A stretch of DNA of 33,887 bases, taken from NCBI GenBank assembly GCA_028278305.1, contig JANQEP010000079.1, forward strand, positions 1-33,887, written 5' to 3'. The notes beneath the pieces were generated by a model. The model was not told where the DNA came from, did no database searches, and saw nothing but the letters and a program-made list of their open reading frames with translations. Position numbers and translations under genes: made by a program. The DNA comes from Candidatus Gastranaerophilales bacterium. GTDB lineage: Bacteria; Cyanobacteriota; Vampirovibrionia; Gastranaerophilales; UBA9971. How positions within the stretch are numbered: position 1 is the stretch's first letter; every line of letters starts with the position of its first letter. Positions 1 to 9,127 of this stretch are shown here, one piece after another.

Positions 1-27
1 ACTCTACTAATATTAAGTTTATACACC

Positions 28-399
28 ATGCCGGTAAAAGCTCATTCCCTGACTGGCGATATAAAATTGATTAGGGTTATCGACGGCGACACCATAGAAG
101 TCCAGCTCCGGCAAACAAAAGCCAAAGTCCGCCTCGCAGGCGTCGACTGCTTTGAAACCTCAAAAATCCACCGGGCCTATAAACAGGCATACCTGAACAA
201 AATGACGATTGACGAGGTTATATTCAAGGGCTATCAGGCAAAAGGGCACCTGAATAACATGCTGCACGGCAATAAAAACATCAAAATCAAAATACTCGGA
301 ATCGATAAATACGGTCGCCTGCTGGGAATCGTTTACAACGGCGAAAACCGCAACATAAACCAGGTCCTCATAAACCACGGGATTTGCCCTGAGTATTAA
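28..399 (+). CDS. Staphylococcal nuclease-like (SNase/TNase) domain protein
   Basis: Translation has VIDGDTIEV...VRLAGVDCFE...DKYGRLLG, typical SNase-fold motifs; short, with no clear signal peptide. Confidence 0.75.
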   Translation: MPVKAHSLTGDIKLIRVIDGDTIEVQLRQTKAKVRLAGVDCFETSKIHRAYKQAYLNKMTIDEVIFKGYQAKGHLNNMLHGNKNIKIKILGIDKYGRLLGIVYNGENRNINQVLINHGICPEY

Positions 400-440
400 A
401 GAGCAAATGACTACTCGGGCAATAGTTACAAATTATCTGC

Positions 441-1460
441 CTATAAATTCAATTTTTCCATGGCTTCAATGACCCTCTCGGGCTTTACCCGCCTTAAGCA
501 TTCAATATCCCCGGGGCACGGCTTTTTTAAATCGCAGGGCACACAGGGCAAACCGGCATATAGATGAATATGCTTATCGCCATAGGCTATCCATTTTTCC
601 GGGTTCATCGGGCCGTATATACCTATAACAGGGACATTTACAGAAGCGGCTATATGCAAAACTCCCGAGTCTGAGCCTATAACAAAATTCATTTTGCTTA
701 TTAACGCCGTACTGTCTTTTATGGAGAGCCGCCCGCAGAGGTTTACGGGTTCAACATTAAGCCTGTCCGTGATAAGGGAGTGTATTTTCTCATAAACCAG
801 GGCATCATCTTTTGTTCCCGTATAATAAACCCTTGCCCCGCGGTTATTTGAGAGGTACTGAACAATCCGCGCAAAGTGCCCGGGCGGCCATTGCTTGTTT
901 ATGTTCCCGCTTGTGGCGTGCACAAGTACCCGCGACTCGTCATTATTTATAAATCCCGCCACTTTTTCCTTTGATTCCCCTGAAATCCAGTTTTCAAGAT
1001 GCTTATCCCTGGCGGGGATGCCGTCTCTTCTCAATACATCCAAAAAACACTCCACTTCATGCCTGTTTTGAAGGTAAGGTACTGTTTTAGTGAGCAATAT
1101 ACCCCTGCCTTCGGTATTATAGCCTATTCTTTCCTTTATCCCGGATAAAAATGCCAGTAAAGCGCTTGATAATGAGCGTTTCAGAATATATACCTTATCA
1201 TATTTGCGCTGTTGCAGGAGTTTTACATAACTCCAGAAGCTCTTTTTACGGGCTTTAATGTTTTCATATCGGTGTTTTCTTGTTGTGTCAAACATTACCA
1301 GCTCGTCAATATACGGGCAATCCTCCAGTATCTCGCCGGAAACCGGCCCGGCAAGCACATCTATTTGCGCGTCAGGGTATGCGTACCTGAGATTCCTTAA
1401 AAACGGTATCATCAGGATTGTATCGCCTATAAACCTATACCTGATTACGAGGATTTTCAT
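441..1460 (-). CDS. Glycosyltransferase family 9 (LPS heptosyltransferase-like)
   Basis: MKILVIRYRFIGDTILMIPFLRNLR start and GSDSGVLHIAASVNVPVIGIYGPMNPEKW motif typical of the WaaC/WaaF (GT9) family. Confidence 0.88.
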   Translation of the reverse strand: MKILVIRYRFIGDTILMIPFLRNLRYAYPDAQIDVLAGPVSGEILEDCPYIDELVMFDTTRKHRYENIKARKKSFWSYVKLLQQRKYDKVYILKRSLSSALLAFLSGIKERIGYNTEGRGILLTKTVPYLQNRHEVECFLDVLRRDGIPARDKHLENWISGESKEKVAGFINNDESRVLVHATSGNINKQWPPGHFARIVQYLSNNRGARVYYTGTKDDALVYEKIHSLITDRLNVEPVNLCGRLSIKDSTALISKMNFVIGSDSGVLHIAASVNVPVIGIYGPMNPEKWIAYGDKHIHLYAGLPCVPCDLKKPCPGDIECLRRVKPERVIEAMEKLNL

Positions 1461-2445
1461 TTTTAAATAACTCTTCTGCCTCTATGTTTACCTTTAATTT
1501 TAACGCGTAAATCGGAATTTTCCCCTTTAATCCCCTTATAAACGGCTCAATTTTAACCATATCCTTTTCCGTGGTAATTAAAGCCTCTGCGCCCGCTGCT
1601 TTAGCCCTGTCTGAGAGGGAGTTTACATCTTCTTCAGTGTATAAATAATGGTCGGGAAAGGATATTTTCAAAACCAGTTCAATATTTTGTTCTTCCAGCG
1701 ATTTAAAGAACGGCTCGGGCCGGGCTATACCGGAAAAAGCCATTGCCCTGCTTATGCCGCTGATTTTTTCGCCTGTTAGCCGGCAAACAAAAGCTTTGCT
1801 AACCCTGTCTGTCATAATTATCCTGTCAGCCCGTCTTAAAGCGCTAATATGCTCCCTAAGAGGCCCGACCGGAAGTAAAAAGCCGTTTCCAAACGCCATA
1901 GCGCTGTCAATAAGCACTATATCAACATCCCGATGCAGTCTCCTGTGCTGGAAACCGTCGTCCAGCAGTATAACTTCCGCTTTAAACTTTTCAACGGCAA
2001 GCCTTCCTGATTTAACCCTGTCTTTGCCGGTAATTACAATTGTATTCGGGGAGTTTTTCGCTATCCAGTAAGGCTCGTCACCGGCGAGGTCCGCATCGTA
2101 AAATATTTTTTCGCCGTTACTAATCACGTTTGTGTTTTTTATATCGAGCTTTCCTCCGTACCCCCGGCTGATTACAGCGGTTTTTTTGCCCTGCTCGTTA
2201 AAATAGTTTGCTATTTCGCGGGTAATCGGGGTTTTCCCCGTACCCCCGGTTGTTAAATTACCGATAGAAACCACAAAAGCAGGCAATTTTACGCTTTTTA
2301 AAAAATTTTTGTCGTATAAATAGTTTCTAAAACAGGTTATTAGACCGTAAAAAAATGAAAAAGGCAACAACAGCAGGCTAAGTGCTGAATTCCCGGCATA
2401 ATGCAGTTTATTAAAGAACATTTTCATTAAACACAAGTATTTCAT
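1435..2445 (-). CDS. lpxK: Tetraacyldisaccharide 4'-kinase (lipid A 4'-kinase)
   Basis: VSIGNLTTGGTGKTPITREIANYF P-loop, VISRGYGG, LLDDGFQHRRLHRDVDIVLID; overlaps the GT9 gene by 26 bp. Confidence 0.92.
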   Translation of the reverse strand: MKYLCLMKMFFNKLHYAGNSALSLLLLPFSFFYGLITCFRNYLYDKNFLKSVKLPAFVVSIGNLTTGGTGKTPITREIANYFNEQGKKTAVISRGYGGKLDIKNTNVISNGEKIFYDADLAGDEPYWIAKNSPNTIVITGKDRVKSGRLAVEKFKAEVILLDDGFQHRRLHRDVDIVLIDSAMAFGNGFLLPVGPLREHISALRRADRIIMTDRVSKAFVCRLTGEKISGISRAMAFSGIARPEPFFKSLEEQNIELVLKISFPDHYLYTEEDVNSLSDRAKAAGAEALITTEKDMVKIEPFIRGLKGKIPIYALKLKVNIEAEELFKNENPRNQV

Positions 2446-2470
2446 AAAATCATCGATAAATTAATTATTT

Positions 2471-2584
2471 TGATATAATTTTTAACGGGAGGAAAAAATG
2501 GAAAAAGCAACATTTTTCTATTCTGATAACAAAGAAAGGTTTATGGAATACTCCATTTTTGAGTTTCCCGCATTACTTCTGTAG
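2471..2584 (+). pseudogene. Orphan 5' gene end: extended -10, Shine-Dalgarno and ATG followed by a 28-aa ORF running into the antisense 3' end of the transglutaminase gene
   Basis: TGaTATAAT (2471-2479), GGGAGG (2487-2492), ATG 2498; MEKATFFYSDNKERFMEYSIFEFPALLL*. Confidence 0.4.
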
Positions 2585-3330
2585 CTTCCTATAACAGGCA
2601 GTACCTTTGAAGGAGCGGAAGAAGCCGCAACCGCAATATGCCTGCCTGCAACAGCCAGACCGTTAACAGGGTCGTAACCGCGCCAGCCGCCGCCCGGAAC
2701 ATACACTTCAGCCCAGGCATGCAAATGGGACTCCTCTTGCATCTTTTCATCAAACATATACCCGCTTACGAATCTTGCATTTATACCCTGGCACTTGCAG
2801 GCTTCCGTAAATAAAACCGCAAAATCCCTACATGCCCCGTTTTTATCGGTTAAGGTTTGTTCAGCTGTTTTAGGGGGGCCGTTTTCTCTTATTATGTATT
2901 TAAATTCACTGCTTATTTTCTCAGAAAGGACAGACAAAAATTCCAGTAAATCATTATTTGTGTTTTTCCTGATTTCATCGGAAAATCTTTTAACCTGGAT
3001 TGCTTCGCTGCGCTCACAATGAAAGTGTGGCAGTTTAGTCCTGTCAAAGTCAACTATATAGTCGTAAGGGTTTTCCCTCAGGGTCTCTACCGTACACTTA
3101 AAATCCAGGCTGAAAATTTCTGTTAAATCATTAAACCAGACCTTTAAACCACAGTTATTTTCCGGGTCAATAAAAAAAGTCCTGCTTGAAGGCTCGGGGT
3201 TGATTTCAATATTATAATCCAGCAATTTTTGAGTAAGGTCATTGCGCGGGAATATACGTATCTCGTTAGATTCAAGAAATACCGGTTTAATGTATTGGTA
3301 TTTAATTTTATTGTTGACTTCTATCAGCAT
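2518..3330 (-). CDS. Transglutaminase-like (Tgm core) cysteine peptidase family protein
   Basis: GACRDFAVLFTEACKCQGINARFVSGYM...HAWAEVYVPGGGWRGYDPVNG: Cys-His-Asp transglutaminase-like core with N-terminal beta-rich domain. Confidence 0.88.
   Translation of the reverse strand: MLIEVNNKIKYQYIKPVFLESNEIRIFPRNDLTQKLLDYNIEINPEPSSRTFFIDPENNCGLKVWFNDLTEIFSLDFKCTVETLRENPYDYIVDFDRTKLPHFHCERSEAIQVKRFSDEIRKNTNNDLLEFLSVLSEKISSEFKYIIRENGPPKTAEQTLTDKNGACRDFAVLFTEACKCQGINARFVSGYMFDEKMQEESHLHAWAEVYVPGGGWRGYDPVNGLAVAGRHIAVAASSAPSKVLPVIGSYRSNAGNSKMEYSINLSLLSE
2996..3025. repeat. Dispersed 'HCERSEAIQ'-encoding repeat element inserted in frame in the transglutaminase ORF
   Basis: ggattgcttcgctgcgctcacaatgaaa matches the widespread bacterial repeat that reads CERSEAIQ / IASLRSQ depending on strand; encodes HCERSEAIQ here. 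Confidence 0.7.
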
Positions 3331-3425
3331 ATATAATTTTTTTTAAAATTTGTGGCAATTTTTACGCTTGTTTTGTTTTTATATATATAAGAACTAAAGA
3401 ATTTGTATATACATGGGGAGAAAAA

Positions 3426-4109
3426 ATGCCAGATTATATCAATAATTCCTTATCAAGATTAACATTAAATTCCAGTTCTTCAAGCCAGAATTTTCAAAAA
3501 CCATCTGCTGCGAACAATAACAGCAGCGGTTTAAATATATTTTCCCCTGTGAGCAGCGGCTCATTCGGGGGAACTTCCACAGGCGGTTACTCAAATATGT
3601 ATGATTATGGAAACCTGATTAACAAATATGTAGGTATAATAAATACTCCTGTCAATTTCGGCTTTTATAGCAGTTGCGGATTAGGCGGTCCAATGACCGG
3701 CTCGACAGGAAATACATCAAATAATTCGCTAATTGATTTAGTGCTCAACCTGTTAACCGGTTCTCAGGATAATTCTCAAGCCGCGTCACCCGCTAAAATA
3801 AAGCCAGGAAATGAAATAGCAAACCAGAATAACGCCCCGGCAGATAATTTTATCGGCAATGTGGATATTTCAGGCGATAATTACGGTGTATTCCTCAGGG
3901 GTGCTGATAAAAGCAACGGATGGGAGTGGGATTTTGACCCCAATAAACTAAAGGGCCTGAGCAGCACAGATATTAAAAACCTGATAAAAAATGCAGAGGT
4001 ATTATTGCATTTAAGAGAGGTCAATTCAGACGGTTCTCTCGGGGACCCGAGTTCAGCATTTAATGTTAATTATAACGAGGCCATAAAAAGAGGCATTATT
4101 TCGGGTTAA
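3426..4109 (+). CDS. Hypothetical protein with Ser/Asn/Gly-rich low-complexity N-terminal region
   Basis: ORF with ggggag SD and ATG; no recognised family; disordered N-terminal half, more structured C-terminus. Confidence 0.65.
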   Translation: MPDYINNSLSRLTLNSSSSSQNFQKPSAANNNSSGLNIFSPVSSGSFGGTSTGGYSNMYDYGNLINKYVGIINTPVNFGFYSSCGLGGPMTGSTGNTSNNSLIDLVLNLLTGSQDNSQAASPAKIKPGNEIANQNNAPADNFIGNVDISGDNYGVFLRGADKSNGWEWDFDPNKLKGLSSTDIKNLIKNAEVLLHLREVNSDGSLGDPSSAFNVNYNEAIKRGIISG

Positions 4110-4181
4110 GATATATTTTTGAACGTTTTATTTTTTTATAATAGTATGACGAAGGTAATTTATTTTTATGGGAGAAGGGCA

Positions 4182-4481
4182 GTGAGTAATGTAAAAAGTT
4201 TTATGGAAAGAAGCAAGGACTTTGAGCAGGCACACTATTCGTGCAGGGAACTGCTCAGTAACCAAATTCAAAGAATCGATAATTTTGTTAGCAAATGGTT
4301 ACTAATAGCGGTTGCTGTTATTTTTCTGGTGCAGGCGTCGGGTTTTACTTATTTTTATTTTGAATTGACAAAGCTCAGGAAAAAGGTTGACCACAGGTAT
4401 TTTCTCACCAAAGAAAGCCTCGAAGACATACACAGGGTCAAAATAGAAAAGGGCAAGGTTATCAGGGATTACAAGGAATAA
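4182..4481 (+). CDS. Small single-pass membrane protein, unknown function (start moved from TTG 4119 to GTG 4182)
   Basis: GTG 4182 preceded by ggagaaggg; hydrophobic segment WLLIAVAVIFLVQASGFTYFYF then charged tail. Confidence 0.55.
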   Translation: MSNVKSFMERSKDFEQAHYSCRELLSNQIQRIDNFVSKWLLIAVAVIFLVQASGFTYFYFELTKLRKKVDHRYFLTKESLEDIHRVKIEKGKVIRDYKE

Positions 4482-5572
4482 TTTTTGTTTTTTAATTTCC
4501 TTTTTAATGGCTTAAGCACACTTTTCCTGAAATTTTGTTCAATGCATTTAAACATTTGTTTAAAATTATATCCGAAAGTTTTGTATTCATAATGTCCTTT
4601 ATCATATTCAGTATAAACAGGGTCATTTTTTATTAGGTTTATTAAGTTTTTATAGGTGAAATTATCAGTTTGTTTTATTTTCTCAGCAATTTTTTCATCA
4701 CTGAACGCATTATAAATAGCCCTTATTCCCCAGTGTTTATAGCTATCAAGTTCTGATTCAAGCGCAAATTTACCGAGATAATAAGGAATTAATTCTTTAT
4801 CGCCAGGGTTTTGGGCCTCTTTTTTATTATAAAAAATTTTTTTAAAGTCTTCTAAATCACTAATTAAAAGAAAATGGCTTAAAATTTGATTTAACTCAAA
4901 TACCCTTGCCACCCTTGAAGTTTGCTTGTCAGCTCCTTCGTTCAGCTCTGAGTTGAGCAGCCTGAACTTAGTAAGTTCTTCCTGTAATATGAAAATTTCA
5001 TATTTCCCGCACAGCCTTACCCAGAACTCCATATCCGCTCCCATTGCCATCCTGCATTCATAATAGCCAATTTCATCGTGCACGCTTTTTCTTATTAAAA
5101 CACTGGGATGACAAAGGCAAGTACATCCATTAAACAAAATATTCAACCATTCAAACCGATTCCTGTTAGTTGACTCACATTTTATACCTGTTGACCTGTC
5201 ATTTTCATCAATTAAATCAGCATTGGTAAATACTGCTGCATATTCAGGATTTTTATCAAGAAAATCAACTTGTTTTTGTAATTTTTCAGGCTCCCACATG
5301 TCATCAGAGTTTATTATTGCAATATATTCCCCCCGGGCAAGCCGGATAGCCTTTTTTGCGGTCACAAACTGGCCGGAATTTTCATCATTAACGGATAATT
5401 TTATTCTTACATCGTCAAATCTTTTAATAATATTAACTGAATTATCATTAGAACAATCATCAATAATAATATATTCAAAATCCTTAAACGATTGTCCTAA
5501 AACACTCCCAATGCATTTTTTTATAAATTTTTCATGGTTATATGAAGCTGTAATAATGCTTACTTTAGGCAT
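4469..5572 (-). CDS. Glycosyltransferase family 2
   Basis: MPKVSIITASYNHEKFIKKCIGSVLGQSFKDFEYIIIDDCSNDNS...NSDDMWEPEKL. Confidence 0.9.
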   Translation of the reverse strand: MPKVSIITASYNHEKFIKKCIGSVLGQSFKDFEYIIIDDCSNDNSVNIIKRFDDVRIKLSVNDENSGQFVTAKKAIRLARGEYIAIINSDDMWEPEKLQKQVDFLDKNPEYAAVFTNADLIDENDRSTGIKCESTNRNRFEWLNILFNGCTCLCHPSVLIRKSVHDEIGYYECRMAMGADMEFWVRLCGKYEIFILQEELTKFRLLNSELNEGADKQTSRVARVFELNQILSHFLLISDLEDFKKIFYNKKEAQNPGDKELIPYYLGKFALESELDSYKHWGIRAIYNAFSDEKIAEKIKQTDNFTYKNLINLIKNDPVYTEYDKGHYEYKTFGYNFKQMFKCIEQNFRKSVLKPLKRKLKNKNYSL

Positions 5573-6309
5573 AAGTATTTAATCCTTTTTTCCACAGATA
5601 CAGCTAAATATTTATGATTATTCTCTGTATTTCCCGGTTTTACTTTTAGTGCGTACTGGAAAGCATATGATTCATGGTCTTTTTCCATAATATTCAGAAG
5701 AAAAACGGGGAATTCCCGGAGGTTTAGCTCCTGGTTGGTTTCGTCAAATTTTTTATATATTCTGAATAAATCTGTTATTTCAAGGTTTAAGCTGTTCATC
5801 AGCCCAATAATGCTTTTTAGTGTAAAAAACCTTATGTGAGTATTGTCTAATAGCCCTTCTTTTGTGTAATTAAATTCGTTCCGGAAAAGTTTCAGCTTAA
5901 TGCTTCCATGTGATATATTTGGAATAGAAAATAAAAAATACCCATTTTCATTTAAAAACGATTTTAGTTTATTTACGACATCACCCGGGTTGTAAAGATG
6001 CTCAATTACATCTGTCATAACTATATAATCAAAATACCCCTTGTATTCATCCAGCTCACCAGATAAATTATTAAGGTCAATACGAAAAAGGCGTTTATAT
6101 GCGTTTTTTTCAGCAGCCCCGGTTAAAAAATCTTTATTATAATCAACACCAAAAATTTCGCAATTTTTTTTCTTAAATAATTCACCGCCAAAATGCCCCG
6201 CAGCGCAACCAGCTTCAAGTACCCTGCCGCTATTTGCTATATGCTCACAGCAAAATGTATAGCTGGAATTTTGATAATCAAAATCTACATTTGCATTATA
6301 TGTGGGCAT
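5560..6309 (-). CDS. Class I SAM-dependent methyltransferase
   Basis: RVLEAGCAAGHFGGELFKKKNCEIFGVDYN...YDYIVMTDVIEHLYNPGDVVNKLKSFLNENGYFLFSIPN-type motifs. Confidence 0.88.
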   Translation of the reverse strand: MPTYNANVDFDYQNSSYTFCCEHIANSGRVLEAGCAAGHFGGELFKKKNCEIFGVDYNKDFLTGAAEKNAYKRLFRIDLNNLSGELDEYKGYFDYIVMTDVIEHLYNPGDVVNKLKSFLNENGYFLFSIPNISHGSIKLKLFRNEFNYTKEGLLDNTHIRFFTLKSIIGLMNSLNLEITDLFRIYKKFDETNQELNLREFPVFLLNIMEKDHESYAFQYALKVKPGNTENNHKYLAVSVEKRIKYLCLK

Positions 6310-7255
6310 TTTTATAGACCTTATTTTTAAATCGCCTTAATTCTTTTTTTATTTTATAACACACTGTTTTTTTCTTTATACCGTAAAAATATTCCATATC
6401 TTCGTTAAGCCCGCATCTTTCCTCGAGAATTTTATCAAGGGCATACCGGTTTACCACTTTAAAAGCCGGTTCTTTAAATTCCCCGTTATATTCGTATATT
6501 TTCCTGTTGGCCTGCGGGGAATCAGCTTCAAAAGTATGTAAGGAATTTTCGCCAAATCCGATATTGCTGATAAAGTTTATATTTGAGTTTATGCATAGGC
6601 CATTATTTGAAAATACCGTGTAGAACCACATATTATCCCATGTATTTCCGGTAACGGCTTCATCAAGGCATTTCTCCCAGTAAACCCGGTGCAGTTCTCT
6701 TTGGAAAACATTTTTCATTCCGCTTTGTTCCTTGAATTTTTTATAACTTCTCATTTCCACGTCATAAAATTGCCAGGCCCGGCCCCAGGTTGCCCATCCC
6801 CAGATGTGGGGGATTTTATTAAAGTAATAGTCTCCATCTCCAATCTTTTCATCAAGAGGATTTTCGCCTGATATATGCATAATCCTTGTGTCATGGCGAT
6901 ATCTTTGAAGCATTTCTTCACAAAACCTGAAAAAACTTTGTGAAGGCAAACAATCGTCCTCTAAAATTATTCCTTCTTCCACATTGTCGAAAAGCCAGCT
7001 AATAGCTTCTGCTACCGCATACTTACAGCCCAGGTTTTTTTCCCTGAAAAGCGTTTTAACCTCGCAATCCCAGTCAATTTTTTTTGTAATAGACCTTGTC
7101 TGCTCACATAATTCCTTTTCGCCCTGTTTATGATGCCTTGGCCCGTCTGCTGCAATGTATAAATACTTTGGCTTTTGCTTTTTAATCTCCTCAAACACCC
7201 TGAAGGTCTCATCAGGCCGGTTAAATATTAAGAAGAGTACCGGTGTTTTAAGCAT
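6296..7255 (-). CDS. GT-A fold glycosyltransferase (nucleotide-diphospho-sugar transferase superfamily)
   Basis: TPVLFLIFNRPDETFRVFEEIKKQKPKYLYIAADGPR...GIILEDDCLPSQSFFRFCEEML. Confidence 0.8.
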   Translation of the reverse strand: MLKTPVLFLIFNRPDETFRVFEEIKKQKPKYLYIAADGPRHHKQGEKELCEQTRSITKKIDWDCEVKTLFREKNLGCKYAVAEAISWLFDNVEEGIILEDDCLPSQSFFRFCEEMLQRYRHDTRIMHISGENPLDEKIGDGDYYFNKIPHIWGWATWGRAWQFYDVEMRSYKKFKEQSGMKNVFQRELHRVYWEKCLDEAVTGNTWDNMWFYTVFSNNGLCINSNINFISNIGFGENSLHTFEADSPQANRKIYEYNGEFKEPAFKVVNRYALDKILEERCGLNEDMEYFYGIKKKTVCYKIKKELRRFKNKVYKNAHI

Positions 7256-8150
7256 TTTTTAACCTCTTCAAAACGAATTTTAAAAGTTTTCCGGGTTGTC
7301 TTATAGGATGCGGGCAGTCATAATCAATGTTTTTAACGACTTTTTCCCAAAAATCATAAGTTATGCCTGTATATGGACTGCCGCCCATTGTGAGCCATTG
7401 TTTATAATTATCGTCCCACTCTTTAAATTGATACGCTTTATTATACCAGCTCCAGAACTTTTGGGGTGAATAAGGATGCACAATTACAGCATTTTTAGGG
7501 TTATTTTTAGTGGGATGGCAGTTGTATCTTTCCGGCAGCTCATCATTTTCAGGTTTAAATTCCTGCAAAAGCAGGTTTATTATGCCCTGGTCCGGGAATT
7601 TCAAACTGTCAGCCAGCTCAAATGTCTTGTTATAAAGCCACTCAGTTATGTTTTGATAATTTGACAATTTATCAGAAATCAAAAGCACACCGGAATTATA
7701 GTTTTTTCTGGTTAAATCGTAGTTTTCTATTGGTTTTGAAAAGCACATTCGCAACTTTGTATCCTCCGGAGCAAGGCTTATTCCTGTCCGGGCATAGTTA
7801 AAAATATCTGAAAAATCCTTTTGTATAAGAATATCAGCATCAAGCCAGAGGATTTTTTTGTATTCATCGAGCATTTTAAACATTTCATAACGACAGAAAG
7901 ACAGGTTGGAATACCTGTTAATCGCGAGTTTAAGCTGCTCGTTTTCAGGGAAGCTATAATCAATAAACGCGCATGGCAAAATTGAGTTTAAAATTTCTTT
8001 ATCCTTATCTGAAATTCCTTCCTGAAAAACAATTAAATCAGCGTTCAGCTTCGGAGAATGCTTTTTTATCCCCGGAAACACACTGCCGAGCGCAAATGCC
8101 ATATTGCCCGTCGCGCCGAGAACTATTGCCCTTTGTTTTTTATCCGCCAT
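7248..8150 (-). CDS. Glycosyltransferase family 8-like protein (paralogue 1)
   Basis: ILWLDADILIQKDFSDIF DxD motif, PDQGIINLL, HPYSPQKFW; paralogous to 8140-9027 and 14441-15358. Confidence 0.85.
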   Translation of the reverse strand: MADKKQRAIVLGATGNMAFALGSVFPGIKKHSPKLNADLIVFQEGISDKDKEILNSILPCAFIDYSFPENEQLKLAINRYSNLSFCRYEMFKMLDEYKKILWLDADILIQKDFSDIFNYARTGISLAPEDTKLRMCFSKPIENYDLTRKNYNSGVLLISDKLSNYQNITEWLYNKTFELADSLKFPDQGIINLLLQEFKPENDELPERYNCHPTKNNPKNAVIVHPYSPQKFWSWYNKAYQFKEWDDNYKQWLTMGGSPYTGITYDFWEKVVKNIDYDCPHPIRQPGKLLKFVLKRLKNA

Positions 8151-9027
8151 GTACTAAAAACCTCACAAATCCTTTTGGATACCTAACCGGGTCAGGGGCA
8201 TCCTTCCAAATTTTTTTAACAATTTTATGGATAATGCTTGATTTTGGGCCTGTATGTGGAGAGCCGCCCATTTTTAGCCAGCTTTTGTAGTTTTCATTCC
8301 ATTCTTTAATGTTGTGGTAATTCCAGAATTTTTCCGAGGAGTATGAATGCAGGATTACAGCTTTTTTAGCGTCTTTATCAGTCGGATAGCAGTTAAATTT
8401 TTTGCCGATGTCTGTCACCTTTATTTCCGGGAATTCATGCGTCATGTGGTTTAAAACAGCCTGGTCAGGCAGGGATAAATATTCCGCAAACTCAAAAGTC
8501 TTATCGTAACACCATTTTGTGAGCTTTTTATAATTTGGAATCTTATCAGTAAAAACAATTACGCCTGAGTTGAAAAAATCCTCGTCATTTTTTACGTAAT
8601 CGAGTTCTTTTCTGAAAAGCCCGCCGAGCCGCAGGTGTTCGTTTTTCCAGCCCATGTCATCAATTGTAGCATCAAAGAGCTGCCGGATATCCCCCTGCGC
8701 AAGTATATCTATATCAAGCCAGGCGATTTTTTCATATTCGTCTAACCAGTTAAATATCTCGTACCTTGCAAAAGCAAGCAGGGTATAGCGATAAAAATGT
8801 GAATTGTCATATTTTTCAGACTCAGGGAATTTGTATTCGACGAATTTGCAGGGATAAATTTGATTTAATATTTCTTGGTCTGACTCGCTTAATTCGCTGT
8901 GCATTATAATAAAATCCGCTTCAAAGCCAGGCGAATGCTTTTTAATCCCCAGCAAAACATTCCCCGCGGCAAACGCCATATTGCCTGTTGCGCCGAGGAC
9001 TATAGCTTGATTTTTTTTATTAGTCAT
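8140..9027 (-). CDS. Glycosyltransferase family 8-like protein (paralogue 2)
   Basis: KIAWLDIDILAQGDIRQLF, LPDQAVLNHM, ILHSYSSEKFW. Confidence 0.85.
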   Translation of the reverse strand: MTNKKNQAIVLGATGNMAFAAGNVLLGIKKHSPGFEADFIIMHSELSESDQEILNQIYPCKFVEYKFPESEKYDNSHFYRYTLLAFARYEIFNWLDEYEKIAWLDIDILAQGDIRQLFDATIDDMGWKNEHLRLGGLFRKELDYVKNDEDFFNSGVIVFTDKIPNYKKLTKWCYDKTFEFAEYLSLPDQAVLNHMTHEFPEIKVTDIGKKFNCYPTDKDAKKAVILHSYSSEKFWNYHNIKEWNENYKSWLKMGGSPHTGPKSSIIHKIVKKIWKDAPDPVRYPKGFVRFLVHGG

Positions 9028-9061
9028 CTGGTTATCTTTCTGTTTGTTTTATAATTTTACA

Positions 9062-9127
9062 ATGAATAACAATAAAAAACTTCCTGAAACTATCGGAATG
9101 GATTTGAGCGAATATGGTTATTATTGA
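9062..9127 (+). pseudogene. C-terminal relic of a sulfotransferase gene
   Basis: MNNNKKLPETIGMDLSEYGYY* aligns with C-termini DSNKKISDLAGIDLKQYGYY* (ends 20330) and SNKELSQLIGIELNKYGY* (ends 21302). Confidence 0.6.

Noticed and set aside
1754-2071. 105-aa plus-strand ORF
   Set aside because: Fully antisense to lpxK; composition looks like shadow coding
2795-3022. 75-aa plus-strand ORF ending IASLRSQ
   Set aside because: Antisense of the transglutaminase; its familiar ending is just the other strand of the dispersed repeat
4119-4142. TTGAAC...TATAAT as a sigma70 promoter for the small membrane protein
   Set aside because: Spacer is only 12 bp, far from 17; the -10 alone is weak evidence in this AT-rich context
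7973-8290. 105-aa plus-strand ORF across the two GT8 genes
   Set aside because: Antisense to two paralogous GT8 coding regions; no recognisable protein features
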